NCBI GenBank assembly: GCA_002393945.1
Contig: DGSO01000032.1
Location: 40,753 to 104,752 of the forward strand
DNA: 64,000 bases
Direction of reading: 5' to 3'
From: Bacteroidales bacterium UBA4360
Lineage (GTDB): Bacteria; Bacteroidota; Bacteroidia; Bacteroidales; UBA932
The position numbers and the translations under genes were made by a program. A model generated the notes under the pieces. The model ran no database searches, was not told the origin of the DNA, and was given only the letters and a program-made list of their open reading frames with translations. Positions 50,384 through 59,278 of the stretch are shown piece by piece (positions within the stretch are counted from its first letter, which is position 1; each line of letters starts with the position of its first letter).

Positions 50384-50986
50384 TCAGTACAACAGCAATC
50401 CCAGTACTGCTCCGGCAAGAATGATATAGATAGGATTTATTTTCCCCCAGTAGCCGGCAGCGAAGGCCCCGCCAAGGAGGCACCAGCTCTTCCAGTCGGG
50501 GAAGTTGTCGGCAACTACCTGTATCGAGGGGGTGAAGCCGGTCCAGGTGGTTTTTAGTATGAGAATGACGGCTGCGGCGCCGATGAGCCCAACCACGCTG
50601 GGCCTCAGGAAAGCCATAGTGCCGCTGTAGAGCGTGCTCGTCTTGAACTTCTGGTAGAACTTGACTATGAGAAGCATGATGATGAAAGACGGCAGCATGA
50701 GCGAGAGCGTTGCCGTGAGCGAGCCGCAGACGCCCAGAAGATGGCTTCCCGTGGCGCCGTACAGCACGTCGTAGCCCACGTATGTGGCGCTGTTGATGCC
50801 TATCGGCCCGGGGGTCATCTGGGATACGGCAACTATGTCCGTAAAGGTGCTTTCACTTATCCAGGGGTGCACCACTACCACCTGGTTCTGTATGAGGGAC
50901 AGCATGGCATAGCCCCCGCCTATGGTGAAGGCCCCTATAACGAAAAACGTCCACGCCAGCTGCAATATGAGATATACCACGGTCAT
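50384..50986 (-). CDS. chrA: Chromate transporter (CHR) family, second half-size subunit
   Basis: 200 residues, one CHR domain with about six helices: AFTIGGGYAMLSLIQNQVV and AVSQMTPGPIGINSATYVGY are signature stretches. Half-size CHR proteins work in pairs, and its partner is the gene immediately upstream (51003). The family exports chromate in resistant bacteria, but in gut anaerobes the natural substrate is uncertain. Confidence 0.9.
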   Translation of the reverse strand: MTVVYLILQLAWTFFVIGAFTIGGGYAMLSLIQNQVVVVHPWISESTFTDIVAVSQMTPGPIGINSATYVGYDVLYGATGSHLLGVCGSLTATLSLMLPSFIIMLLIVKFYQKFKTSTLYSGTMAFLRPSVVGLIGAAAVILILKTTWTGFTPSIQVVADNFPDWKSWCLLGGAFAAGYWGKINPIYIILAGAVLGLLLY

Positions 50987-51002
50987 TCTGATCCACCTCC
51001 TG

Positions 51003-51557
51003 TCATTCTGAGCGCCGCGAAGAATCTCTGAAATACGTTATCCCAAACCCGATCACTATCACGCAGATGATAATGTATATAGGCGATACGTTGAGAAAAG
51101 CCACCAGCACCAGTGAAACCACGGCAAGGAGCCAGGCCCACCAGCTTTTGCAGGACTTCTTGGCCATGTTTATCATCGGCACGGCGATGAGGGAAATAAC
51201 AACGGGACGTATGCCCTTGAAGGCCCGTTCCACCCAGGGGTTGTCCTTGAAGGCCGTGAAGAACATGGCGATGGCAAGGATTATGAGAAAGGACGGGAGG
51301 ATGCTGCCGAGCGTGGCCGCAAGGCTGCCTTTGAACCCGCGGAGCTTGTGCCCGGCGAAGATGGAGATGTTAACCGCCATAACGCCCGGGGCGCTCTGGG
51401 ACAGGGCCACTATGTCCGGCAGCTCGTCGTCGGAAATCCAGCCGCGTTTGGACATTTCGGCCTGGATGAGGGGAATCATCGCATAGCCCCCGCCGATGGT
51501 GAAGGCTCCTATCTTCGCAAAGACCGCAAATATCTGCCACAGAGGTACTTTTTTCAT
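51003..51557 (-). CDS. chrA: Chromate transporter (CHR) family, first half-size subunit
   Basis: 184 residues from the ATG at 51557, which overlaps the flippase stop (ATGA). An alternative in-frame ATG nine codons earlier (51584) is possible. CHR signature: AFTIGGGYAMIPLIQAEMSKRGW, ALSQSAPGVMAVNISIFAG. It is homologous to the second subunit with inverted emphasis in the loops. Together they form a full transporter. Confidence 0.9.
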   Translation of the reverse strand: MKKVPLWQIFAVFAKIGAFTIGGGYAMIPLIQAEMSKRGWISDDELPDIVALSQSAPGVMAVNISIFAGHKLRGFKGSLAATLGSILPSFLIILAIAMFFTAFKDNPWVERAFKGIRPVVISLIAVPMINMAKKSCKSWWAWLLAVVSLVLVAFLNVSPIYIIICVIVIGFGITYFRDSSRRSE

Positions 51558-52981
51558 GCTGTCCTCCTTCTCAAAATCATCCATGAAAGGCCGGCATATA
51601 CCGCTATGAGAGCTGTATTGAGGCCGATATTCACCCAGTGCACGCCCTCTCCCGTTGCCGGTATGAGGTACATTCCGGCAAGGGCGGCGCCCATCAGGAG
51701 GAAGAAGAGCCCCAGCCTGCCCCACTTGTAAGGGATAGGATAGTACTTAGCCCCAAGGGCCGCACTCATGACGAACATCACCGTGTAGCTTGCAAGATGC
51801 CCGAAGGCCGATGCCCAGTATGAGTATCGCGGCATGAACACCACGTTCACCACTGCAGTCACTATTAGGCCGGCAAGCGTTATCCAGACAGCCATATTGG
51901 TCTTTCCGGAAAGCTTGTACCACATGGATACGTTGAAGAGCATCCCCAGTATCATGTAGCTCAGGAGCATTATCGGCACCACCCCTATGCCAACGCGAAA
52001 GTCCTTGCCCAGGAAGAGGGAGATTATGTCGATATAGCCCACCACGCCCAGGAGCACCAGGCCGCAGAAAGCCGTGAAGTATTCCATGACCTTGGCGTAC
52101 AGCTCTTTCGAGCCCTTGTCCTTTGCCCTCTGGAAGAAGAACGGTTCTGCCGCGTAACGGAACATCTGTATGAAGAGGTTCATGATGACGGCAAGCTTGA
52201 CCGCTGCCTGATAAACGCCAAGGGAGGCGCGCCAGGCCTCGGAAGACGTGTCAAAATAGCGGAAAAGCACCCTGTCCAGGAAGTCGTTGGCAACACCGGG
52301 CAGCGCCGCTATCATGAGCGGGATGGAATATGCCAGCATGCGTTTCACCAGCTGTCCGTCCCAGGTGAGTTTGAGCCTCATGATGTCCGGGATGAAAAGC
52401 ACCAGACACAGGACGCAGCTTATGAAAATGGCTATGATGGGGTACGTGAAATCCGGCTGGGCAGGCCACACGAAGAACAGGACGAGGTTTGCGCCGGTCT
52501 CGGTGAGTATCTTGACTGTCTTGAGAACTGCGAACTTTACGGCCTTGTGCTCCTGCCTCAGTTTTGCAAACAGGATAGCCGTAATGCTGTCACAGAACAG
52601 TATGGACGCGACGTATATTATAAGGCTCCTGTAGCCCGCATACCCAAGTGCTGCCGATATGGGCGCCGAAAACGCCACCATGCAGGCCAGGAACGCCAGG
52701 TTGAGGCCGGTGACGGCAAGAAGGGCCCCGCTGTAAACCTTGCGCGGATCCTCTCCCTCTTTGTTCGCAAAGCGGAAGCAACCCGTTTCCAGGCCAAGCA
52801 CCAGGACCACCTGAAGGATGGCTATGTATGCCATGAATTCCGTAACCACGCCGTACTGCGCCTGGGTGAGCATGCGCGTATAGATTGGTACGAAGAGGAA
52901 ATTCAGCACCCTGGCAAGGATGGAACTGAATCCGTAAATGGCGGTTTCCCCCGCCAGCTGTTTAAGTGGATTTTTTGCCAT
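51554..52981 (-). CDS. Polysaccharide flippase (Wzx/MVF-like, MOP superfamily)
   Basis: 475 residues, about 12-14 membrane helices, beginning LKQLAGETAIYGFSSILARVLNFLFVPIYTRML, a typical start of Bacteroidota 'oligosaccharide flippase' proteins. QMFRYAAEPFFFQRAKDK in the middle is conserved in the group. It would turn lipid-linked glycan units across the inner membrane. It is divergent from the cyclophilin gene (starts 34 bases apart). Confidence 0.9.
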   Translation of the reverse strand: MAKNPLKQLAGETAIYGFSSILARVLNFLFVPIYTRMLTQAQYGVVTEFMAYIAILQVVLVLGLETGCFRFANKEGEDPRKVYSGALLAVTGLNLAFLACMVAFSAPISAALGYAGYRSLIIYVASILFCDSITAILFAKLRQEHKAVKFAVLKTVKILTETGANLVLFFVWPAQPDFTYPIIAIFISCVLCLVLFIPDIMRLKLTWDGQLVKRMLAYSIPLMIAALPGVANDFLDRVLFRYFDTSSEAWRASLGVYQAAVKLAVIMNLFIQMFRYAAEPFFFQRAKDKGSKELYAKVMEYFTAFCGLVLLGVVGYIDIISLFLGKDFRVGIGVVPIMLLSYMILGMLFNVSMWYKLSGKTNMAVWITLAGLIVTAVVNVVFMPRYSYWASAFGHLASYTVMFVMSAALGAKYYPIPYKWGRLGLFFLLMGAALAGMYLIPATGEGVHWVNIGLNTALIAVYAGLSWMILRRRTA

Positions 52982-52999
52982 ATTGTGTACAAAATTAGT

Positions 53000-53007
53000 T
53001 ATTTTTG
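53000..53007 (+). promoter_or_regulatory. -7 box (TATTTTTG) of the cyclophilin gene
   Basis: Matches TAnnTTTG and ends eight bases before the ATG at 53016. A TTTG lies 22 bases upstream (52974-52977), just inside the divergent flippase gene. Confidence 0.55.
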
Positions 53008-53015
53008 CAGAAATT

Positions 53016-53747
53016 ATGAATCATATGAAGAAGTTTGTAATCTTGCTTTGCGCCGTTTGCGCCCTTGCTTCCTGCAAAGGCCGCGGAGCCAAAGCCGTAC
53101 AGGAAGAGGAAGCCCCGCTCATGGAGGCGCTGGACACCTCCGCGGCTGCCATAGTCGCCAAGGCACTGCCGCAGGAGCCGGTTTTCGATATCGTTACATC
53201 GATGGGCACCATCAAGGTCAAATTGTTCAAGGATACGCCCCTTCACCGTGACAATTTTGAAAAGCTGGCAATCGCCGGCTATTACGACAGCCTCCTTTTC
53301 CACCGCGTAATACCCGGATTCATGATCCAGGGCGGAGACCCCTACACCCGTGATACATCCAAAGTAGACCTTTACGGCCAGGGCGGTCCGGACTATACCA
53401 TCAAGGCCGAAATGCGCGACCCTGACGGCAAGCCGCTCCACCGCCATGTCAAGGGAGCCCTCGCAGCCGCCCGCCGCGGAGACCTCGCAAATCCGTTCAA
53501 GGAGTCTTCCGGCTCGCAGTTCTACATTGTCCAGGACGAGGCCGGCTGCGCCCATCTTGACGGGGAGTACACGGTCTTTGGTGAAACCGTCGCCGGATTC
53601 AACGTAATTGACAAGATTTCCCAGGTAAAACGGGACCGTTACGACCGTCCCGTCACCGATGTGCGAATAATTTCCATAAAACCCGACGAAGAACTTAACC
53701 AAAAGCAGTATCAAGGCACGGATATTGCAGTAAAAACGGACGAATAG
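53016..53747 (+). CDS. Cyclophilin-type peptidyl-prolyl isomerase, lipoprotein
   Basis: 243 residues from 53016 (a second ATG at 53025 is possible). Lipobox CALASC. The cyclophilin core has FDIVTSMGTIKVKLF, FHRVIPGFMIQGGDP (catalytic Arg and Phe-Met region), SSGSQFYIVQDEAG and YTVFGETVAGFNVIDKI. It catalyses cis-trans proline isomerisation, here on the periplasmic side of a membrane, and probably helps fold exported proteins. A clear terminator follows. Confidence 0.94.
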   Translation: MNHMKKFVILLCAVCALASCKGRGAKAVQEEEAPLMEALDTSAAAIVAKALPQEPVFDIVTSMGTIKVKLFKDTPLHRDNFEKLAIAGYYDSLLFHRVIPGFMIQGGDPYTRDTSKVDLYGQGGPDYTIKAEMRDPDGKPLHRHVKGALAAARRGDLANPFKESSGSQFYIVQDEAGCAHLDGEYTVFGETVAGFNVIDKISQVKRDRYDRPVTDVRIISIKPDEELNQKQYQGTDIAVKTDE

Positions 53748-53780
53748 TTTTAATAGGTTAAGTTTTTAGGTTAGATGATC

Positions 53781-53816
53781 CTCGCCGCCGGCTGTGAAGC
53801 CCGCGGCGAGTTTTTT
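53781..53816 (+). terminator. Rho-independent terminator of the cyclophilin gene
   Basis: CTCGCCGC/GCGGCGAG stem (53781-53788 with 53803-53810), followed by six T's. Confidence 0.9.
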
Positions 53817-53865
53817 AACCCGCGCTTCCTGAAACAGCTCATTTCAGAAATCCACGGGAATTTCC

Positions 53866-53873
53866 TATATTTG
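53866..53873 (+). promoter_or_regulatory. -7 box (TATATTTG) of the GH2 gene
   Basis: 13 bases before the ATG at 53887. Just upstream is a short inverted repeat, CTGAAA/TTTCAG (53829-53847), in place of a clear -33 element; it may be an operator. Confidence 0.5.
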
Positions 53874-53886
53874 AACAAAATTCTAC

Positions 53887-56800
53887 ATGATTGATATGAA
53901 AAAACTACTGCTGTTAACCAGCCTTCTACTTACAGTGGGCGCATTCGGCGCCAAGAAACCGGAACCCTGGCAGGATCCGGAAGTGTTTCAGGAAAACCGC
54001 CTTCCCATGAGGGCTACATTCAAGACAGACCAGCAGCAGACACTGAGCCTTAACGGCGTCTGGAAGTTCCATTTCTCGGAGAACGTGGAATCCCGCCTTA
54101 AAGGCTTCGAAACCATAACTTACAACGACGCCTCCTGGAAAGACATGCCCGTTCCCGGCCTTTGGGAACTCAACGGTTATGGCGTTCCCGTCTATGTGAA
54201 CATAGGCTATGCATGGAAGGGCCTTTATGAGAGCAATCCGCCCGTCGTTCCGGAAAAGGGTAATTACGTTGGCCAGTACCGCCGTGCCTTCGACATCCCT
54301 GCCGGTTGGAACGGGAAGCCGGTGTATCTGTGCATCGGCAGCGCCACCTCGAACGTCAGGGTATGGGTGAACGGAAAGGCTGTAGGCTATTCCGAAGACA
54401 GCAAGCTGGAGGCGCGCTTTGACATCACCAAGGCGGTGAGGCCCGGCCGCAACGTCATTGCCCTTGAGATAATGCGCTGGTGCGACGGTACTTACCTCGA
54501 AGACCAGGACTTCTGGCGCCTCAGCGGCCTTGCGAGGGACGTCTACGTCTACACCCGCGAAAAGGCCCGCCTGGAAGACCTTAACGTCACTGCCGACATG
54601 ACCGGCCGCCTGGAAGCCTCCGCCCTTGTCTCTGGAGGCGTTAACTCCGTCAGATTCACCCTCAGGGACGGTGCCGATGCCCTCCTCTCCGGCGAAGTCT
54701 CCGTCAAAAAGGGCAGGGCCGTGTGGTCGTCCTCCCTTGCTTCTCCAAAGCTCTGGAGCGCAGAGGAACCGAATCTCTATACGCTTGAGGTTGAGGCGCT
54801 TTCAAAGGGCAAAGTCTCCGAGAATACCGCCATTGAAATAGGCTTCCGTACCGTTGAAATCAAGAACAGCCAGCTTCTCGTGAACGGCAAGCCCGTCCTC
54901 ATCAAGGGCGTGAACCGCCACGAAATGACCCCGGACAAGGGCTATGTCGTAACAGAGGCCGACATGCTCCGCGACATCCAGGTCATGAAGAGCCTCAACA
55001 TCAACGCGGTGCGTTCCTGCCACTACCCCGACGACCCCGCCTGGCTCTCTCTCTGTGACCGCTACGGCCTCTATGTCATTGACGAAGGCAACATCGAATC
55101 CCACGGAATGGGCTTCTTTGAGCGCACCCTTGCCAAGGACCGCCGATATGCCGCCGCACACCTCATCCGCGACCAGAGGATGGTCCAGCGGGACCGCAAC
55201 CACCCCTCCATCATAATCTGGAGCCTTGGCAACGAGGCCGGCACCGGTCCCAACTTCGTAGACAGCTACAACTGGATTAAGGCCGAGGATCCCACCCGCC
55301 CCGTCCAGTACGAGAATCCTTTCCAGATTGGCTCCAAAGTGCCCATTACCGATATATGCTGCCCCATGTACTGGAGCCCGGATCAAGTATCCAAGTACAT
55401 CCGCACCGACGGTTCCAAGCCCGTCATCCAGTGCGAATACGCACACGCCATGGGCAATTCAGTGGGCAATTTCAAGGACTACTGGGACCTTGTCCGCGCC
55501 AATCCTACATACCAGGGCGGGTTCATCTGGGACTTCCAGGACCAGGCCCTCTGGAACGGGAAATACTGGGCTTTCGGCGGCGATTACAATCCCGGCGGCC
55601 CTTCCGACGGCTCTTTCAACTGCAACGGTCTGGTAGCGGCCGACAGGTCTTTCCATCCGCATGCTTACGAGGTGAGGTATCAGTATCAGGATATCTGGAC
55701 CAGCGGTACTCCCGGGGCTCTCAGGGTGTTCAACGAGTTCTTCTTCAGGGATCTGTCCGACGTGATGCTGGTGTGGAACGTGGAGAAGGACGGCGAAAAG
55801 ATCCTTTCCGGCGTAGTTCCGGAATTGAATGTAGCCCCGCAGGGCAGTGCCGTGCTGGATCTTGGTATCGGCAAGCTTCCGGAAGAGGGGACTCTTACCC
55901 TCAATGTGGATTATGTCCTGAAGTGCGCATGGCCGCTTGTCCCGGCGGGCGCCAGGATCGCCTATTCGCAGATTCTTCTCAGGGACAGCCGCCCTGTCAT
56001 GGTGGAACCGGAGGGCGGAGTCATCGGCTGTTATGACGGGGCAAGGAGCGTGGTGTTGAGCGGAAACATCGGCACGGAAGGGCTGGCAGCAGGAAGGGAG
56101 ACGGTGTGGACGGCCTCTTTCGACAAGGCTTCCGGTGCCCTCACTTCCTATACTCTGGGCCGAAAGGAAATGCTCTCTGCGCCGGTGAAGCCCTGTTTCA
56201 ACCGCGCCCCTACGGAGAATGACCTTGGGGCCACCCTTCCTTCGCGTTATGCGCTCTGGAGGAATCCTGAGTTCAAAGTAAAGGACTTCAACCTGTCCAA
56301 GGCGGGCAGCAGCTGTCTTGTGGAAGTGACTTTTGAACCCCTTGGCGGAATCGTCCCACTGAGCCTCTTCTACGAGGTGCGTCCGGACGGTTCGATAAGC
56401 ATTGTAGAGCACATGGGTGCAGCCCCGCAGGCGCCGGACATGTTCCGTTTCGGCCTGGAGTTCGCAATGCCGGGCACTTTCTCGGAGCTGGATTTCTTCG
56501 GCCTTGGTCCTTGGGAGAACTACATCGACCGTTCCAGCGCCGCAGTCCTGGGCCGATTCAGGCAGAGCGTTTCCGAGCAGTACCACATGGGCTATGTCCG
56601 TACGCAGGAGTCCGGAACGCATACCGGCCTTCGCTTCTTCCGGGTGCTGGATGCCATGGGAAACGGCATCGAGCTGGCATCGGCAGAGGATTTCAGCGCA
56701 TCGGCACTGCCTTATTCCGTTGATGACCTGGACGTCTCGAAGCCGGAAGGAGACAGCCCCGAGCTCAATGCAAACGGCCAGAGGGGAGTACCCCGCCATT

Positions 56801-56964
56801 CGCTTGAACTCAAGCCTTCCGGAAGCACATGGGTACATGCCGATCTTGTCCAGATGGGCGTCGGCGGCGTTGACTCCTGGGGCCGAAAGCCGCTGGAGCA
56901 GTACCTCCTTCATCCGGTAGAGAGGGAATTCAGGCTCGTTTTGAGTCCCGTTCTTAACATGTGA
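53887..56964 (+). CDS. GH2 beta-galactosidase, exported
   Basis: 1025 residues, the LacZ length. A signal peptide (cut near FGAKK) indicates a periplasmic location, unlike E. coli LacZ. Order: jelly-roll sugar-binding domain (about 60-215, NGVWKFHFSENV, SRVRVWVNGK-like stretch), immunoglobulin-like domain, TIM barrel with acid/base Glu450 (SLGNEAG) and nucleophile Glu517 (IQCEYAHAMGNS), then the C-terminal Bgal_small_N domain (RAPTENDLGATLPSR, LDFFGLGPWENY). It cleaves terminal beta-galactosides. Two ATGs (53887, 53896) are possible starts. No transporter or regulator is adjacent. Confidence 0.95.
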   Translation: MIDMKKLLLLTSLLLTVGAFGAKKPEPWQDPEVFQENRLPMRATFKTDQQQTLSLNGVWKFHFSENVESRLKGFETITYNDASWKDMPVPGLWELNGYGVPVYVNIGYAWKGLYESNPPVVPEKGNYVGQYRRAFDIPAGWNGKPVYLCIGSATSNVRVWVNGKAVGYSEDSKLEARFDITKAVRPGRNVIALEIMRWCDGTYLEDQDFWRLSGLARDVYVYTREKARLEDLNVTADMTGRLEASALVSGGVNSVRFTLRDGADALLSGEVSVKKGRAVWSSSLASPKLWSAEEPNLYTLEVEALSKGKVSENTAIEIGFRTVEIKNSQLLVNGKPVLIKGVNRHEMTPDKGYVVTEADMLRDIQVMKSLNINAVRSCHYPDDPAWLSLCDRYGLYVIDEGNIESHGMGFFERTLAKDRRYAAAHLIRDQRMVQRDRNHPSIIIWSLGNEAGTGPNFVDSYNWIKAEDPTRPVQYENPFQIGSKVPITDICCPMYWSPDQVSKYIRTDGSKPVIQCEYAHAMGNSVGNFKDYWDLVRANPTYQGGFIWDFQDQALWNGKYWAFGGDYNPGGPSDGSFNCNGLVAADRSFHPHAYEVRYQYQDIWTSGTPGALRVFNEFFFRDLSDVMLVWNVEKDGEKILSGVVPELNVAPQGSAVLDLGIGKLPEEGTLTLNVDYVLKCAWPLVPAGARIAYSQILLRDSRPVMVEPEGGVIGCYDGARSVVLSGNIGTEGLAAGRETVWTASFDKASGALTSYTLGRKEMLSAPVKPCFNRAPTENDLGATLPSRYALWRNPEFKVKDFNLSKAGSSCLVEVTFEPLGGIVPLSLFYEVRPDGSISIVEHMGAAPQAPDMFRFGLEFAMPGTFSELDFFGLGPWENYIDRSSAAVLGRFRQSVSEQYHMGYVRTQESGTHTGLRFFRVLDAMGNGIELASAEDFSASALPYSVDDLDVSKPEGDSPELNANGQRGVPRHSLELKPSGSTWVHADLVQMGVGGVDSWGRKPLEQYLLHPVEREFRLVLSPVLNM

Positions 56965-56967
56965 ATC

Positions 56968-56998
56968 TTGCATAGATTCCGCTAAATACGTATCTTTG
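56968..56998 (+). promoter_or_regulatory. Promoter of the Na/Pi-PhoU-winged-helix gene
   Basis: TTG (56968-56970), 20-base spacer, TATCTTTG (56991-56998), then five bases to the ATG at 57004. The mRNA is probably leaderless. No Pho-box-like direct repeat is obvious in the 39-base spacer after the GH2 gene. Confidence 0.65.
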
Positions 56999-57003
56999 CG
57001 CCC

Positions 57004-58950
57004 ATGATTCTAACTTTATTCAAACTCCTCGGCTGCATCGCCCTTCTCATGTACGGCATGAAGGTGATGAGCGAAGCCCTGCAGAAAATGGCAGGCCCCG
57101 GTCTCCGTCACATACTCGGCGCCATGACAACGAACCGCTTCACCGGCGTACTTACCGGTATGCTGGTATGCGTGGCCGTCCAGTCATCGGCGGCAACCAC
57201 CCTCATGACTGTTTCGTTCGTGAACGCGGCACTCCTGAGTCTGGCTCAGGCCATTTCGGTGATCATGGGCGCCAATATCGGCACGACGCTGTCGGCCTGG
57301 ATAATGTCGGCGGGCTTCTCCTTCAACATCACAAATCTGGTGTGGCCGGTTTTCCTGGTTGCCGTGGTCCTTATCCAGTCCAGGAAGCGGAGATATCTGG
57401 GAGACTTCCTCTTCGGCCTTGGTTTCATGTTCTTCGCGCTGGGTACGCTCAATGCTACAGGCCGTGAGATGGACCTTGCAAGCAACGCCGGAGTGGTGAA
57501 TTTCTTCTCTTCATTCGATTCGGGAAGCTACTGGACCATACTGCTGTTCATACTCATAGGCTCCGTCCTAACTTTCATGGCGCAGTCATCGGCGGCGCTT
57601 ATGGCAATTACCATGGTCCTCTGCACCAGCGGCGTGCTTACTATATATCAGGGTATAGCGCTTGTCATGGGTGAGAACATCGGCACGACGCTCACTGCGA
57701 ATATAGCGGCGCTGTCGGCAAATACGCAGGCCAGGAGGGCGGCACTGGCGCACCTGGTGTTCAACGTCTTTGGCGTCCTGTGGGTGCTGATGGTGTTCTA
57801 TCCCTTCGTCAACGCCGCCTGCCGCATAGTTGATGTAGACCCCCATGCCGACGTGGTGAATCCCGCAAGGCTCTCCTTCGTCCTTGCCATGTTCCACACC
57901 ATGTTCAATGTCACCAACACCCTCATCCTCATCTGGTTCATCCCTCAGATTGAGAAGTTCGTGAGCAAGCTTATCCCTCAGAAGGCCACCGACGAAGGCT
58001 TCAAGCTGCAGTACATCCAGGTTGGTATCATGAAGACTCCGGAAATCGCCGTCTTCCAGGCCCAGAAAGAGACTGAACTCTTTGCCGAAAGGATGCGCGG
58101 CATGTTTGCCGAAGTACGCGAACTCTACTCCATCACGGACAACGACGCCTTTGAGAAAAAGGCCCTGCGCATAAAGGAAATGGAGGAAATGAGCGACCGC
58201 CTCGAAAGCGAAATCGGCGGATACCTTGCCCAGGTAGGTGACGCCCACCTCAGTGACGATACCAAGCGCAAGGTGCGCAGCCTCCTCCGCGAGGTGAGCG
58301 AGCTCGAAAGCATCGGCGACAGCCTCTTCAACCTGTCCCGCACCATGGAGCGCAAGCACAGCCAGAAGGCCGTCTTCATCGCCAGCCAGGAGCAGGGAAT
58401 TGCCGATATGTTCGGCCTCCTGGACGGCGCCATGGGCAGCATGGAAGCCGTACTCAAGGGCACCGGCGACTATGAAGAGTCCCAGGACTTCGAAAACCGG
58501 ATCGACGCCCTCCGCAACGTCCTCAGGGCCCAGAATACTGCCGATGTGGACGACAACGTCTACAGCTTTGCAGTGGGCACTATCTTCATCGACCTTATCC
58601 GCGAGTGCGAGAAGTGCGGCGACTATGTGATGAACGTGGTCGAGGCCAAGCTTGGCAAGAGGGACAACGCCCCCGAAACCGGCTCCCTGCACATCGACAC
58701 GGTTCAGAAGACCGCGTCCGTAAACGGTCAGGTGCTGGATCTCAACAAGGCCGAGTTCGAGATGCTGAGCCTCTTCGTGTCCAACCCCGGCCGCGTCTTC
58801 TCCCCCGAAGAACTCCGTGAACTTGTATGGCCAAAGGATGTCCCCGGCGAGCATTCCGTAGAAGTTGCCATCCGAGAAATCCGCAGCAAGCTGGGCACCC
58901 TTTCAGAACACATCCGCACACGTGCCGGCTACGGCTTCTACTACGAGTAG
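57004..58950 (+). CDS. Na+/phosphate symporter fused to PhoU and an OmpR/PhoB-type DNA-binding domain
   Basis: 648 residues in three parts. (1) Two inverted Na/Pi-cotransporter repeats with QSSAATT (60-66) and QSSAALM (194-200), and the paired MGANIGTT and MGENIGTT; about eight to nine helices to residue 320. (2) A PhoU-like helical region (about 340-550: ERMRGMFAEVRELY, LESIGDSLFNLSR, CEKCGDYVMNVVEA). (3) A complete winged helix (561-648): LDLNKAEFEMLSLFVSN, GRVFSPEELRELVW, recognition helix VEVAIREIRSKL, wing IRTRAGYGFYYE. Parts 1 and 2 together are common in bacteria; part 3 is normally found in response regulators such as PhoB. No receiver domain is present. The frame is continuous with no sign of a sequencing join. 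It may sense phosphate flux and act on DNA from the membrane. Confidence 0.93.
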   Translation: MILTLFKLLGCIALLMYGMKVMSEALQKMAGPGLRHILGAMTTNRFTGVLTGMLVCVAVQSSAATTLMTVSFVNAALLSLAQAISVIMGANIGTTLSAWIMSAGFSFNITNLVWPVFLVAVVLIQSRKRRYLGDFLFGLGFMFFALGTLNATGREMDLASNAGVVNFFSSFDSGSYWTILLFILIGSVLTFMAQSSAALMAITMVLCTSGVLTIYQGIALVMGENIGTTLTANIAALSANTQARRAALAHLVFNVFGVLWVLMVFYPFVNAACRIVDVDPHADVVNPARLSFVLAMFHTMFNVTNTLILIWFIPQIEKFVSKLIPQKATDEGFKLQYIQVGIMKTPEIAVFQAQKETELFAERMRGMFAEVRELYSITDNDAFEKKALRIKEMEEMSDRLESEIGGYLAQVGDAHLSDDTKRKVRSLLREVSELESIGDSLFNLSRTMERKHSQKAVFIASQEQGIADMFGLLDGAMGSMEAVLKGTGDYEESQDFENRIDALRNVLRAQNTADVDDNVYSFAVGTIFIDLIRECEKCGDYVMNVVEAKLGKRDNAPETGSLHIDTVQKTASVNGQVLDLNKAEFEMLSLFVSNPGRVFSPEELRELVWPKDVPGEHSVEVAIREIRSKLGTLSEHIRTRAGYGFYYE

Positions 58951-59038
58951 CAGCAAAGTGCCCGAGCTGTGTTTTTGCGGTGGATGTGTTTTTGCGATGA
59001 GCGTGAAATGTAACAAGCTGTGGAACAGTGCATTACGC

Positions 59039-59072
59039 AAAAGGCTTGCCTCGCTTTGGCGGCAAGCCTTTT
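59039..59072. terminator. Rho-independent terminator after the Na/Pi fusion gene
   Basis: Perfect 12-bp stem AAAAGGCTTGCC/GGCAAGCCTTTT with a 10-base loop. The A- and T-ends make it bidirectional. The preceding 88 bases contain two copies of a TGTTTTTGCG motif (near 58971 and 58988). Confidence 0.85.
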
Positions 59073-59134
59073 GGCTTATTTGCTGATATTCAAGTGTTTG
59101 CGTTTCACGCTTTAAAGGGCCAAGGCGCCGCTTA

Positions 59135-59250
59135 TCAGTGACTGACGGGACGGACGGAGTAGCCGCTTTCCACAGCGCCTTCGTATATGGACCAGGTGCC
59201 GCCGATGAGCAGTTCCTGACCGAAAGGGAAGAGCAGATACTGCCTCTGAT
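59135..59250 (-). pseudogene. 3' remnant of a fimbrillin/FISUMP-like surface protein gene
   Basis: A minus-strand frame lacking a start codon gives QYLLFPFGQELLIGGTWS, IYEGAVESGYSVRPVSH and TGA. The end 'GYSVRPVSH' is a hallmark C-terminus of Bacteroidales surface lipoproteins. The frame continues back to the stop codon of the radical SAM gene with no possible start. It is a second such remnant in this window (compare 26309-26407). Confidence 0.55.
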
Positions 59251-59253
59251 AGC

Positions 59254-59278
59254 AGCCGGCCTCATCGAGGGGCCGGCT
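59254..59278 (-). terminator. Hairpin directly after the radical SAM stop codon
   Basis: AGCCGGCC paired with GGCCGGCT, extended by TC/GA across a two-base bulge, beginning right after the TAA. No T-run, so termination would be inefficient or factor-assisted. Confidence 0.45.

Noticed and set aside
55459..56973. 504-codon frame opposite the GH2 gene
   Set aside because: Shadow frame; the GH2 protein has intact catalytic residues across the same DNA.
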